64,000 bases of DNA, taken from the NCBI RefSeq assembly GCF_050030965.1, contig NZ_CP188297.1, positions 2,604,001 to 2,668,000 on the forward strand, read 5' to 3'. A model generated the notes under the pieces. It searched no databases. It saw only the letters and a program-made list of their open reading frames with translations, and had not been told where the DNA came from. Below, piece after piece: positions 41,783-50,082 of the stretch (within the stretch, counting starts at the first letter, position 1; each line of letters starts with the position of its first letter). The position numbers were made by a program, and so were the translations under genes. The stretch comes from Glutamicibacter sp002979865. GTDB lineage: Bacteria > Actinomycetota > Actinomycetes > Actinomycetales > Micrococcaceae.

Positions 41783-42973
41783 GTGCTCGGAATTTTCAGC
41801 TGGCTCGACGTAGTCATCTGCGCTGTTTTGCTGACGTTTTTCGTTGTTGGAGTTCGTCGAGGTTTTCTGCTGACCATTGGCGACATGCTCGGCCTGATTG
41901 TCGGCGGCGTCGCCGCATTCTTCGCCATCCCGCTGGTTTCCACCTTCGCCACGAACCCCTGGTGGCGGGTCGGCCTGATGATAGCTACCGCAGCCGTGCT
42001 GATCATTCTCGGGCAAGCTCTGGGACGGGTGATTGCAACCCGCATCCGCCACTGGATGAATGTCGATTTCCTGCGTGCCGCGGACCGCATTGCCGGTGGC
42101 GTGCTGTCGGTGTTCATTACCGCCACAATCATCGGTGGCTTGGCCTTTTCCACTTCAAGCATGGGTATTCCAAGGCTTTCGCTGGAGATCAGCAAGTCCA
42201 AGATGATCGACTCGATTCGTGGCCTGACACCCGAGTTTGTCGATGCCGCGATTTCCACCGCACGCTCCAAGGTGATCGCCGAAACCCTCCCCGCATTCCT
42301 GGAGCCTTTCGCGCCCCCGGTCCAGGCGCCGGCCAACACCGAATGGGCAGCTAACGACCTGCAGCTGGCCGCTGCCCAATCGGCCGCCAAGATCTCCGGT
42401 ACCGCGGTGCAATGCGGTGTGAACCTGACCGGCTCAGGCTTCGTTGTCGACCACGAGCTGGTCATGACCAACGCGCACGTGGTCGCCGGATTGAGCGCGG
42501 CAACCGTGGAGGTCGGCGGTGACGAAGTTCACCGCGGAAAGGTTGTTTATTTCGATCCCAAGGCCGACATCGCGCTGCTTTACGTCGAAGGGCTGGAGGC
42601 AGAGCCTATCGACCTCGCCGCTGATGACCTGATGCGCGGCGACTCGGCAACCTTTGTCGGGCACCCAGCGGGCGGCCCGCAGCAGATCCGCGGAGCCTTG
42701 ATCGCTTCCCGTGCCTTCGTCTCCATTGCCAATATCTATGGCGCGGACCCATCTCGAATCTCTGTCTACCAGCTCACCGCGGAAGTAGCCCAGGGCAATT
42801 CCGGCGGACCGCTGCTGGATGAATCCGGCGACGCGGTGGGCTTGATCTTCGCCAAGTCGCGCAGCGATGACGAGGTCGGCTTCGCCCTGAGCCTCGAAGA
42901 GATCGAGAACGCCATGGAGCTGGGCGGCGATCGGCGCACCAGCATCAAAACAGGCGACTGCGTCACCGGCTAG
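41783..42973 (+). CDS. MarP-type membrane serine protease (CvpA + trypsin-like)
   Basis: This is a 396 aa protein with four N-terminal TM helices of the CvpA fold (about 1-125), a linker, and a chymotrypsin-like domain facing outside. The triad is His232 (NAHVV), Asp262 (DIALLY) and Ser340 (GNSGGP). In Mycobacterium MarP protects against acid and processes a cell-wall hydrolase. GTG 41783 fits the GGGG ribosome-binding site better than the TTG one codon before. It is divergent from crp as part of the Rv3671-Rv3676-like block. Confidence 0.92.
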   Translation: MLGIFSWLDVVICAVLLTFFVVGVRRGFLLTIGDMLGLIVGGVAAFFAIPLVSTFATNPWWRVGLMIATAAVLIILGQALGRVIATRIRHWMNVDFLRAADRIAGGVLSVFITATIIGGLAFSTSSMGIPRLSLEISKSKMIDSIRGLTPEFVDAAISTARSKVIAETLPAFLEPFAPPVQAPANTEWAANDLQLAAAQSAAKISGTAVQCGVNLTGSGFVVDHELVMTNAHVVAGLSAATVEVGGDEVHRGKVVYFDPKADIALLYVEGLEAEPIDLAADDLMRGDSATFVGHPAGGPQQIRGALIASRAFVSIANIYGADPSRISVYQLTAEVAQGNSGGPLLDESGDAVGLIFAKSRSDDEVGFALSLEEIENAMELGGDRRTSIKTGDCVTG

Positions 42974-42982
42974 GGCTTGCGG

Positions 42983-43435
42983 CTATTTGCCCAGCAAATG
43001 CGCGAGCTGCTGAACCGCCAGCTTGTAGCCGTGCACGCCCGCACCGATGATGATCGAGCTGGCTACCGGCGAGATGAAGGAATGGTGGCGGAACGCTTCA
43101 CGCTTGTGCACGTTCGAGATGTGCACCTCGATGGCTGGCAACTGCACGCCGCTGATGGCATCGGCAATAGCCACAGATGTATGGGTGAATGCGCCGGGGT
43201 TCATGATGATGCCGGCTGCGGTAGTGCGGGCCTCGTGAATCGCGTCGATGAGCACACCCTCATGGTTGGACTGCAAGGCGCGCAATTCGAAGCCGAGGGC
43301 CGCAGCGGTTTCCCGGGCCAGCTGCTCAACATCGGCCAGGGTGTCGTGGCCATAGATTTCCGGCTCCCGGGTGCCCAGCAGATTCAGGTTGGGGCCGTTG
43401 AGCAGCAAGATGGTGTTCGATGCGTTCTCAGTCAT
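42983..43435 (-). CDS. aroQ: type II 3-dehydroquinate dehydratase
   Basis: This 150 aa dodecameric enzyme of the shikimate pathway turns 3-dehydroquinate into 3-dehydroshikimate. LNGPNLNLLGTREPEIYG holds the catalytic Tyr and the flexible-loop Arg, NPGAFTHTSVAIADA the substrate loop, and EVHISNVHKREAFRHHS the catalytic His and Arg. ATG 43435 (MTENASN) is chosen; the frame is open further upstream without a conserved sequence. It is convergent with the protease gene, nine bases away, and not beside other shikimate genes. Confidence 0.95.
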   Translation of the reverse strand: MTENASNTILLLNGPNLNLLGTREPEIYGHDTLADVEQLARETAAALGFELRALQSNHEGVLIDAIHEARTTAAGIIMNPGAFTHTSVAIADAISGVQLPAIEVHISNVHKREAFRHHSFISPVASSIIIGAGVHGYKLAVQQLAHLLGK

Positions 43436-43498
43436 GAACTCAAATCTATTACACAACCGGGAAATTCCCGCCCGAATTCTTTGGCCCCGTAATACAAG

Positions 43499-43543
43499 AA
43501 GCCGCCGTGCGTCCACACCAGCGGTGTGGACGAACGGCGGCTT
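43499..43543 (-). terminator. terminator after acs
   Basis: The outer stem AAGCCGCCGT/ACGGCGGCTT and inner stem GTCCACACC/GGTGTGGAC form a long hairpin 23 bases after the acs stop. Confidence 0.88.
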
Positions 43544-43565
43544 GCTGCACTGGGGCGTGCTGAGG

Positions 43566-45542
43566 CTATTTGCCCATGGACTGCGCGATCTGGCTCATCA
43601 CCGTTGAATCGGACAGCGTGGTGGCATCGCCGACCTCGCGGCCCTCGGCCACGTCCTTGAGCAGGCGGCGCATGATCTTGCCCGAGCGGGTCTTAGGCAG
43701 TTCCGGAACCACCAGCACATGCTTCGGCTTGGCGATCGGGCCGATGTCCTTGCCCACGTGGTTGCGCAGGGTCGCCACCACATCCTCGCCTTCCGCCGGC
43801 TCGGTTTGCAGGATCACGAAGGCCACCACGGCCTCGCCGGTGGTCTCGTCCTTCGCTCCCACCACGGCGGCCTCTGCCACGTATGGGTGGGCGACCAGCG
43901 AGGACTCGATCTCGGTGGTGGACAGGCGGTGCCCGGAGACGTTCATCACGTCATCCACGCGGCCCAGCAGCCAGATATCGCCATCGGCGTCCTTCTTCGC
44001 ACCGTCGCCAGCGAAGTACATGTTCTCGAACCGCGACCAGTAGGTGTCCTTGTAGCGTTCCATGTCGCCCCAGATGCCGCGCAGCATCGCTGGCCACGGC
44101 TCGCGGATGACGAGGAAGCCGCCCTCGCCGTCGGCCACGGATTCGCCGGCTTCATCCACCACGTCAATGGCGATGCCCGGCACGGCCACCTGGGCCGAAC
44201 CCGGCTTGGTTGCGGTGACGCCCGGCAGCGGAGCGATCATGTGCGCGCCGGTTTCGGTCTGCCACCAGGTGTCCACGATCGGGGCCGGGTGTTCCTTGCG
44301 CTCGCCGTTCTTGCCGTTGTTGGTGCCGATGGCATCGCGGTACCACATCCATGCTTCCGGGTTGATCGGTTCGCCCACCGAACCCAGCACGCGCAGCGAG
44401 GACAGGTCGTAGCTATCGGGGATCTCGCGGCCCCACTTCATGAAGGTGCGGATTGCGGTGGGCGCGGTGTACAGGATGGTGACGCCGTACTTTTCCACCA
44501 GTTCCCACCAGCGGCCCTGGTGCGGGGTATCCGGGGTGCCCTCGTAGATCACCTGGGTGGCGCCGTTGACCAGCGGCGCGTAGGTGACGTAGGAATGGCC
44601 GGTCACCCAGCCGATGTCCGCGGTGCACCAGTACACGTCGGTTTCCGGGTGCAAATCGAAGGTGTCGCGGTGGGTCACGGCGCCCTGGGCCAAGAAGCCG
44701 CCGGTGGTGTGCACAATGCCCTTGGGCTTGCCAGTGGTGCCCGAGGTATACAGCACGAACAACGGGTGCTCGGAGTCGTGGGCTACCGCAGTGTGCTCGG
44801 TGGCGGCGGTGCCGACGACGTCATCCCACCACTTGTCCAGTGCGCCGAATTCGGTGGGCTCGCCGTTGCGCTTGACCACCAGAACGTTTTCCACGGTGTG
44901 GCCCGGTGCTTCCAGCGCCGCATCGACTGCCGGCTTCAGCGAGGACGGCTTGCCGCGGCGCCAGGTGCCATCGGCGGTGACCACGAGCTTGGCGTCCGCA
45001 TCATCGATGCGGCTGCGCAGCGCGTCGGCGGAGAAGCCGCCGAAGACCACCGAGTGGATGGCGCCGATGCGGGCGCAGGCCAGCATGGTGATGACGGCTT
45101 CCGGGATCATTGGCAGGTAGACGGCCACGCGGTCGCCCTTGGCCACGCCCAGGGATTCGAAAGCGTTGGCGGCCTTCTTGACCTCTTCGGTCAGCTGCGC
45201 GTAAGTGTAGGTGCGGGTATCGCCCGGCTCGCCTTCGAAGTAGATGGCGACGCGGTCGCCCAGGCCGTTTTCCACATGGCGGTCCAGCGCGTTGTAGGCC
45301 GCGTTGAGCTTGCCGCCGACGAACCACTTGGCCACCGGTGCCTGCGACCAGTCCAAGGTTTCAGTGAAATCGGTGTCCCAGGTCAGTACCTGGCGTGCCT
45401 GGTCCGCCCAATAGCCCAAGCGGTCTGCCTTGGCTGCGTCGTAGCGGGCCTGCGTTGCGATGGCCTGATCGCTGAAGTCCTTGCTCGGGGCAAAGGAACG
45501 GGTTTCGGTCGACAGGTTATCCAAGGTTTTCGAATCACTCAC
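43566..45542 (-). CDS. acs: acetyl-CoA synthetase
   Basis: This 658 aa AMP-forming enzyme activates acetate to acetyl-CoA. YTSGTTGKPKG is the adenylate-forming P-loop, VDTWWQTETGAHM the acetate-specific motif, and RSGKIMRR near the end holds Lys622, the residue that acetylation inactivates and sirtuins restore. GTG 45542 (MSDSKTLDNLS) is preceded by GGAAGGA; the frame stays open 85 codons further upstream. Crp-like sites at 45581 and 45614 suggest cAMP-dependent control. It is divergent from nth. Confidence 0.96.
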   Translation of the reverse strand: MSDSKTLDNLSTETRSFAPSKDFSDQAIATQARYDAAKADRLGYWADQARQVLTWDTDFTETLDWSQAPVAKWFVGGKLNAAYNALDRHVENGLGDRVAIYFEGEPGDTRTYTYAQLTEEVKKAANAFESLGVAKGDRVAVYLPMIPEAVITMLACARIGAIHSVVFGGFSADALRSRIDDADAKLVVTADGTWRRGKPSSLKPAVDAALEAPGHTVENVLVVKRNGEPTEFGALDKWWDDVVGTAATEHTAVAHDSEHPLFVLYTSGTTGKPKGIVHTTGGFLAQGAVTHRDTFDLHPETDVYWCTADIGWVTGHSYVTYAPLVNGATQVIYEGTPDTPHQGRWWELVEKYGVTILYTAPTAIRTFMKWGREIPDSYDLSSLRVLGSVGEPINPEAWMWYRDAIGTNNGKNGERKEHPAPIVDTWWQTETGAHMIAPLPGVTATKPGSAQVAVPGIAIDVVDEAGESVADGEGGFLVIREPWPAMLRGIWGDMERYKDTYWSRFENMYFAGDGAKKDADGDIWLLGRVDDVMNVSGHRLSTTEIESSLVAHPYVAEAAVVGAKDETTGEAVVAFVILQTEPAEGEDVVATLRNHVGKDIGPIAKPKHVLVVPELPKTRSGKIMRRLLKDVAEGREVGDATTLSDSTVMSQIAQSMGK

Positions 45543-45580
45543 TGGGTTCGCGTCCTTCCGCGTAGTCACAAATATTTCTC

Positions 45581-45596
45581 TGTGATCAAAGTTACA
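45581..45596. promoter_or_regulatory. Crp/GlxR-type site upstream of acs
   Basis: TGTGA-N6-TTACA has one mismatch to the TGTGA-N6-TCACA consensus and lies 39 bases before the acs start. Confidence 0.65.
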
Positions 45597-45613
45597 TCCT
45601 CCAGCAGGGCCGG

Positions 45614-45629
45614 TGTGCTTTGTGTCACC
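45614..45629. promoter_or_regulatory. second, weaker Crp/GlxR-type site upstream of acs
   Basis: TGTGC-N6-TCACC has one mismatch in each half-site. Its centre is 33 bases from the centre of the first site, about three helical turns, so both could lie on one face of the DNA. Confidence 0.45.
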
Positions 45630-45745
45630 GGGAAAGGGGAAATGGGGTAATTTGTGCGCCGAGCGGTTAGCTGCACGCGATGAACAGCACGCCAAGGTGG
45701 TGTCCAAGGGTGAAAACTTCACGCCCTCATGACACGATCTAAAGC

Positions 45746-46540
45746 GTGGCGAAGAAATTGGACAACGAAACCGAGCTGGGGCTGAAGCGCCGGGCACGCA
45801 AGATCAACCGGGAACTGGCGAAGGCCTACCCCTACGCGGTGCCCGAACTGGACTTCGAGAACCCCTTCGAACTGCTGGTAGCCACCGTGCTCTCCGCGCA
45901 GACCACCGACGTGCGGGTCAATGCCATCACTCCAGCGCTCTTCGCCCGTTTCCCGGACGCCCACGCAATGAGCCAAGCCGAACGGGGCGAGCTTGAGCAG
46001 CTGATCCGCCCCACCGGTTTCTTCCGCGCCAAGACGGACTCCCTGCTCGGGCTATCCGCCGCCTTGGTTGAACGCTTTGACGGAGAAGTGCCAGCCAAGC
46101 TCGAAGAGCTGGTGAAGCTTCCCGGGGTGGGACGCAAAACCGCCAACGTCGTGCTGGGAAATGCCTTCGGTGTTCCCGGAATCACCGTGGACACCCACTT
46201 CGGGCGCCTGGCCAACCGCTTTGGGTGGACCGATGAAACCGATCCGGTCAAGGTCGAGCACGCGGTGGGGGAACTGTTCGAAAAACGCGACTGGACGATG
46301 CTCAGCCACCGCGTGGTCTTCCATGGCCGCCGCGTCTGCCACTCGCGCAAACCTGCCTGCGGGGCCTGCGCCATCGCCAAGCTTTGCCCCTCGTTCGGCA
46401 TCGGCGAGGAAATACCTGCCAAGGCCACAGCGTTGCTCAAGTATGAGCTCGCACCAGGACGGGAAGAATTGCTGGCGAAAATGATCGCCGGCGCAACCCG
46501 CCGCGAGCTGAGGGCTGAAGGATACGGATTGGACGCATGA
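45746..46540 (+). CDS. nth: endonuclease III
   Basis: This 264 aa DNA glycosylase/AP lyase removes oxidised pyrimidines. The helix-hairpin-helix LPGVGRKTANVVLG carries catalytic Lys131, TVDTHFGRLANR carries Asp149, and CX6CX2CX5C (starting CHSRKPAC) binds the [4Fe-4S] cluster. GTG 45746 gives a basic N-terminus; no clear ribosome-binding site is seen. It overlaps the NUDIX gene by four bases. The nth and NUDIX pair is conserved near crp in Mycobacterium. Confidence 0.95.
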   Translation: MAKKLDNETELGLKRRARKINRELAKAYPYAVPELDFENPFELLVATVLSAQTTDVRVNAITPALFARFPDAHAMSQAERGELEQLIRPTGFFRAKTDSLLGLSAALVERFDGEVPAKLEELVKLPGVGRKTANVVLGNAFGVPGITVDTHFGRLANRFGWTDETDPVKVEHAVGELFEKRDWTMLSHRVVFHGRRVCHSRKPACGACAIAKLCPSFGIGEEIPAKATALLKYELAPGREELLAKMIAGATRRELRAEGYGLDA

Positions 46541-47214
46541 GCGCGCGCTTGGAACTGGAAAAAGTAATTGCCCGCCACACGGCACAGGTCGGGGCAACGC
46601 AGAAACTGCCCAGCGAATGGGTGATGAGCGATATCGAGCTCGGTGCTGCGCGCCGTGCCGCGGTCCTGATCCTGTTCGGTGCTGCCGGCGAAGCGGCCCT
46701 GGAGCCGCACTCCCGGGCCGGCGATCTGGACGTGCTGTTCGTGGAGCGCGCCGCGACCCTGCGCAAGCACGCGGGCCAGATCGCTTTCCCCGGAGGCGGG
46801 ATCGACCAGGAGGATTCGAGCGTTGCCGACGCCGCCTTGCGCGAGGCGTGGGAGGAAACTGGCGTGGACACCTCCGGGATCGAGGTCCTGGGCACCTTGG
46901 GGGAAACCGAATTGCCGGTTTCGAACTTCCTGGTCACCCCGGTGATTGGCTGGTGGCATACCGAATCCAGGGTTTATCCGGCTGACCCGGCCGAAAGCGC
47001 CGGCGTATTCCGCGCCCCGGTGGCGCACCTGCTGGAGCCGAGGAATCGCCTGACCGGCGTGGTGCAGCGCGGCAATCAGAAGTTCAAGTCCCCGGCCTTC
47101 GATTTTGAAGACCGGATCATCTGGGGCTTCACCGCGATCGTGCTGGACAGGCTGTTCAACGAGCTGGGTTGGACCCAGCCGTGGAACAACCGCCGTGAAC
47201 TGCGCATGGCCTGA
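46537..47214 (+). CDS. NUDIX hydrolase, probable CoA pyrophosphatase
   Basis: This 225 aa protein has the UPF0035 signature LFVERAATLRKHAGQIAFPGG directly before a canonical Nudix box (GGGIDQ...LREAWEETGVD), the combination seen in CoA diphosphatases such as NudL. It probably cleaves CoA or oxidised CoA to phosphopantetheine and 3',5'-ADP. The ATG overlaps the nth stop (ATGA), so translation is coupled. The C-terminal region with an IIWGFTAIVLDRL segment is typical. Confidence 0.88.
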   Translation: MSARLELEKVIARHTAQVGATQKLPSEWVMSDIELGAARRAAVLILFGAAGEAALEPHSRAGDLDVLFVERAATLRKHAGQIAFPGGGIDQEDSSVADAALREAWEETGVDTSGIEVLGTLGETELPVSNFLVTPVIGWWHTESRVYPADPAESAGVFRAPVAHLLEPRNRLTGVVQRGNQKFKSPAFDFEDRIIWGFTAIVLDRLFNELGWTQPWNNRRELRMA

Positions 47215-47220
47215 AGCCGG

Positions 47221-48870
47221 CTACTTCGCATCCGCGTAGTTCCCGGAGATCGCAACACTGACCGGGAAGCGCGGCGAGGCCTGGCCGAACAGGGAACGCC
47301 CGGCGAGCATGGCCGCATGCCGGATGAGCTCCTGCAGTTGCCCAGCCAATTCGGTGGGGCATTCAAAGACGATTTCGTCATGGACAAAGAACACCTGGCG
47401 GCAGGTCTGGCTCCACCCGGCCTGATGGATCAGGTGCCGTGCGTGGCCCATCCACACCAAAGCCCACTCCGCGGCGGTCGCCTGTACGACAAAGTTCCTG
47501 GTGAACCGGCCGCGGGCTCTCGCCGCGCCGTCAGCAGCCCGCTGCGATGCTTCATCGTTGGTAGCTTTCTGCGCCTGCAGCCACTGCTCATCGGCTGGCG
47601 GGCAGCCGCGGCCGAGGAAACTGCGCACGCCTTCACCTTGCTCGCCGGCAAGAGCTGCCTGTTCGACAAAACGCATGGCGGTGGGAAAACTGCGGGTCAG
47701 GGCCGCACCCACTGCACCTGAAGCACCGCCGCCACCGCCGTAGATGACCGAGAGCATGCCCAGCTTGGCCTCATCTCGGGAAGCCACGAGCTGGGCATCG
47801 AGCAGCCACTGGTACAGGTCATCTTGCTGGCCTGCTTTTTGCAATTGCTGGTCATTGGAAATAGCTGCCAGGATTCGAGGTTCCAGTTGCCTCCCGTCGG
47901 CCACCACAAACGTCGAGCCGGGACGGGTGCGCACGACCTGCCGGATGGAATGCGGCAATTGGAGCGCCCCGCCACCAGAAGCGGCCCAGCGTCCTGAAGT
48001 CACCGTTCCCAGCACATAATGCGGATGGAAACGGCCGCCTTTCACCCATTGATCCAACCACGCATCACCATGGGTGCTGGCAAGACGCGAGAGTTTCTTG
48101 TATTCAAGAACCTCAGAAATCAATGGATGCTTGATCTGCTCCAGTTCCCAGGCCCGCACCGAGCTCACCGCGAAACCGGCCTTATGCAGGGCGCGCAACA
48201 GCTCCTGCGGCGAATCCGGGTTGAGCCCGGGACTGCCTAATGCCTTGGCCAATTGCCGGGCCTTGGCCGCGAGTTTCGGCGGCCGTCCATAGTCGGATAC
48301 GCGTTCGCCCAATTGCTCGCGCAGCAGGGCGCGGTGTCCGGCTTCATCCCACGACAAACCGGCCGCTTCCATCTCGCAGGCAATCAACGCACCTACCGAT
48401 TCGGCGTGGATCAATAATTCCAGACGCTGACGGGTGCTGGGATCCTGCGGCAACGCCTTGCGCTGGGCAACGTACATGGCTACGAGCTCGGAAAGGGATT
48501 CGCCGGAGGTCGGGGCGGCAAAGAGCGCATCCTGGTTGGCCCTTTCGTGAGCCTGAACTGGTCGTTCAAGATCGAAGTCTTCGAGCTTTTCCTCACTCAG
48601 CGGCGAGCGGTGCAAGATGCGTTGGGCCAAGGAGAGAATGCAGGCCTTGGCCAGATGAACACCCGCAGAAACAAGTGGCTGCATCCACGGGGTGGTGCGG
48701 AGCATGGCCCATCGGGGCGAATGCCGTGCTTCGATTTCGGCAACAAATCCGGCAAAATCATCCCGGGATACCGAGACGACCGGCTGCAGCGAGTTGCCAG
48801 AATACTGGTCGCGAAGATCGATCAGGGCATAGCCATCAGGATCGGCAGCAAGGAAAGCGATGGCACTCAT
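47221..48870 (-). CDS. family A DNA polymerase-like protein (bifunctional 3'-5' exonuclease/polymerase annotation)
   Basis: This is a 549 aa protein with a weak N-terminal exonuclease-like region (about 1-200) and a family A polymerase domain (about 220-549). Motif A is VVADGRQLEPRIL, the O-helix RDEAKLGMLSVIYGG keeps R-x3-K and YG but has Leu where Pol I has Phe, and motif C is VHDE. The usual acidic exonuclease motifs are not evident. It is a stand-alone actinobacterial paralogue of PolA; its role in repair is likely but unproven. It converges on the NUDIX gene with a six-base gap. Confidence 0.85.
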   Translation of the reverse strand: MSAIAFLAADPDGYALIDLRDQYSGNSLQPVVSVSRDDFAGFVAEIEARHSPRWAMLRTTPWMQPLVSAGVHLAKACILSLAQRILHRSPLSEEKLEDFDLERPVQAHERANQDALFAAPTSGESLSELVAMYVAQRKALPQDPSTRQRLELLIHAESVGALIACEMEAAGLSWDEAGHRALLREQLGERVSDYGRPPKLAAKARQLAKALGSPGLNPDSPQELLRALHKAGFAVSSVRAWELEQIKHPLISEVLEYKKLSRLASTHGDAWLDQWVKGGRFHPHYVLGTVTSGRWAASGGGALQLPHSIRQVVRTRPGSTFVVADGRQLEPRILAAISNDQQLQKAGQQDDLYQWLLDAQLVASRDEAKLGMLSVIYGGGGGASGAVGAALTRSFPTAMRFVEQAALAGEQGEGVRSFLGRGCPPADEQWLQAQKATNDEASQRAADGAARARGRFTRNFVVQATAAEWALVWMGHARHLIHQAGWSQTCRQVFFVHDEIVFECPTELAGQLQELIRHAAMLAGRSLFGQASPRFPVSVAISGNYADAK

Positions 48871-48957
48871 GGATCTATTGTGCCGTGCCAGCGGCCGATA
48901 TCCCCAGTTGGTTGGCGAGCGGCACGCAAATGATTAGGCAGATGCCACGCTCGATGC

Positions 48958-50082
48958 ATGAAATGGCTATCAGAGTCCTCATCGGCTAAACCGCTGAAGG
49001 ACACCCAACGATTCGTGATGACTGAACTGGATTTCGCGCAGGCGCCTCCGAACAGCACCAGGAGGCCGGCAGCGGCTGACCACACGGCGGAAGATGAACC
49101 GATCTGCACCATCGTGAGCAACGATGCACGGATTATTGAGCGATGCGCAGTGATCGCGGTCGGCGCGGCGGTGAGAATCAACAAATGCACCGACCCGCAG
49201 CTGCTGCCCGCCGATGGTTCTGGGCCGGTGCTGTGGGGCAGCGACATGGCAGCACTAGCCGAAAATACGAGCCGGCCGGTGGATGTCCTGGTCGGTCTGG
49301 AAGATGGCGAGGCCATCGTGTGGAGCTTGGCCAGCAGAATTCCCAAGGCAAGGGTGGCAGTTTTGCCCTCGGCCAGCCAATGGCTCGGCGAGTACCTGGG
49401 TCTATGGGCCATGAGGGCAGGGCATGGACACACACTGGCACTGCATTCCACAGCAGGCGGGCTGGGAACAACGACCCTGGCCCTGTTGCTGGCGCATGCC
49501 GGGACATTAAGTGGTCTTCGCAGCGCCATGATTGATCTGGATCCGCATTCCCAGGGCGCTTGGCCGCTGGTTTGCACCCAACCGCCAACGGGAATTGGAT
49601 GGGAAGAATTGCGGCAATCCGGTGGCGCGCTTGCTGCTCATCAACTGGCTGAAACGCTGCCGAAGCTTCGCGATACCGCGATCTTGACCTGGTCCCAGGC
49701 AAGCAGAACGCATGAGCTGGAGGACCAGCTGGTGATCCGCCTGCTGGCCGCCGCCCGGCAAGGATTCGATCTGGTCGTAGTGGATGCCGGGCGCGCACCG
49801 CATCCGCAACGGCTGGCACTGAACCAATTCATAGACCGGAATATCGCCACTGTCAGTTCGCTGACCGTGCCAGCCTCTGGGGAAGTGGTGCTGTGCGGGG
49901 AACAGAAACTACGCAGCACCCCTGCGGGTTTTCCTCAGATTCTTGGTGCCTTCCCCGATTTTCCCCGGATCAGCAAAGCGATCGAGCGCGGCCAATTATA
50001 CGACAGTTTCAAATCCCGGGCATTGCGCCAGCACCTGTCCAACCTCTGCCTGATACCGCAAATGAAGGAGCAGCACCCATGA
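48958..50082 (+). CDS. ssd: septum-site-determining (Ssd) / CpaE-TadZ-like P-loop protein
   Basis: This is a 374 aa MinD/ParA-like protein that begins the tad cluster, equivalent to Rv3660c. The N-terminal receiver-like region (about 50-150) is followed by a P-loop domain. Its Walker A region reads TAGGLGTTTLALLLA: both lysines of the usual KGGxGKT are missing. MIDLDPHSQGA and VVVDAGRAPH mark the later switch regions. It probably positions the pilus ATPase. The start is uncertain (ATG 48958 or ATG 49018). Its stop overlaps tadA (ATGA). Confidence 0.82.
   Translation: MKWLSESSSAKPLKDTQRFVMTELDFAQAPPNSTRRPAAADHTAEDEPICTIVSNDARIIERCAVIAVGAAVRINKCTDPQLLPADGSGPVLWGSDMAALAENTSRPVDVLVGLEDGEAIVWSLASRIPKARVAVLPSASQWLGEYLGLWAMRAGHGHTLALHSTAGGLGTTTLALLLAHAGTLSGLRSAMIDLDPHSQGAWPLVCTQPPTGIGWEELRQSGGALAAHQLAETLPKLRDTAILTWSQASRTHELEDQLVIRLLAAARQGFDLVVVDAGRAPHPQRLALNQFIDRNIATVSSLTVPASGEVVLCGEQKLRSTPAGFPQILGAFPDFPRISKAIERGQLYDSFKSRALRQHLSNLCLIPQMKEQHP

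Noticed and set aside
43719..45650. A 643-codon plus-strand frame across acs.
   Set aside because: It is a shadow of the acs gene, without motif or ribosome-binding site.
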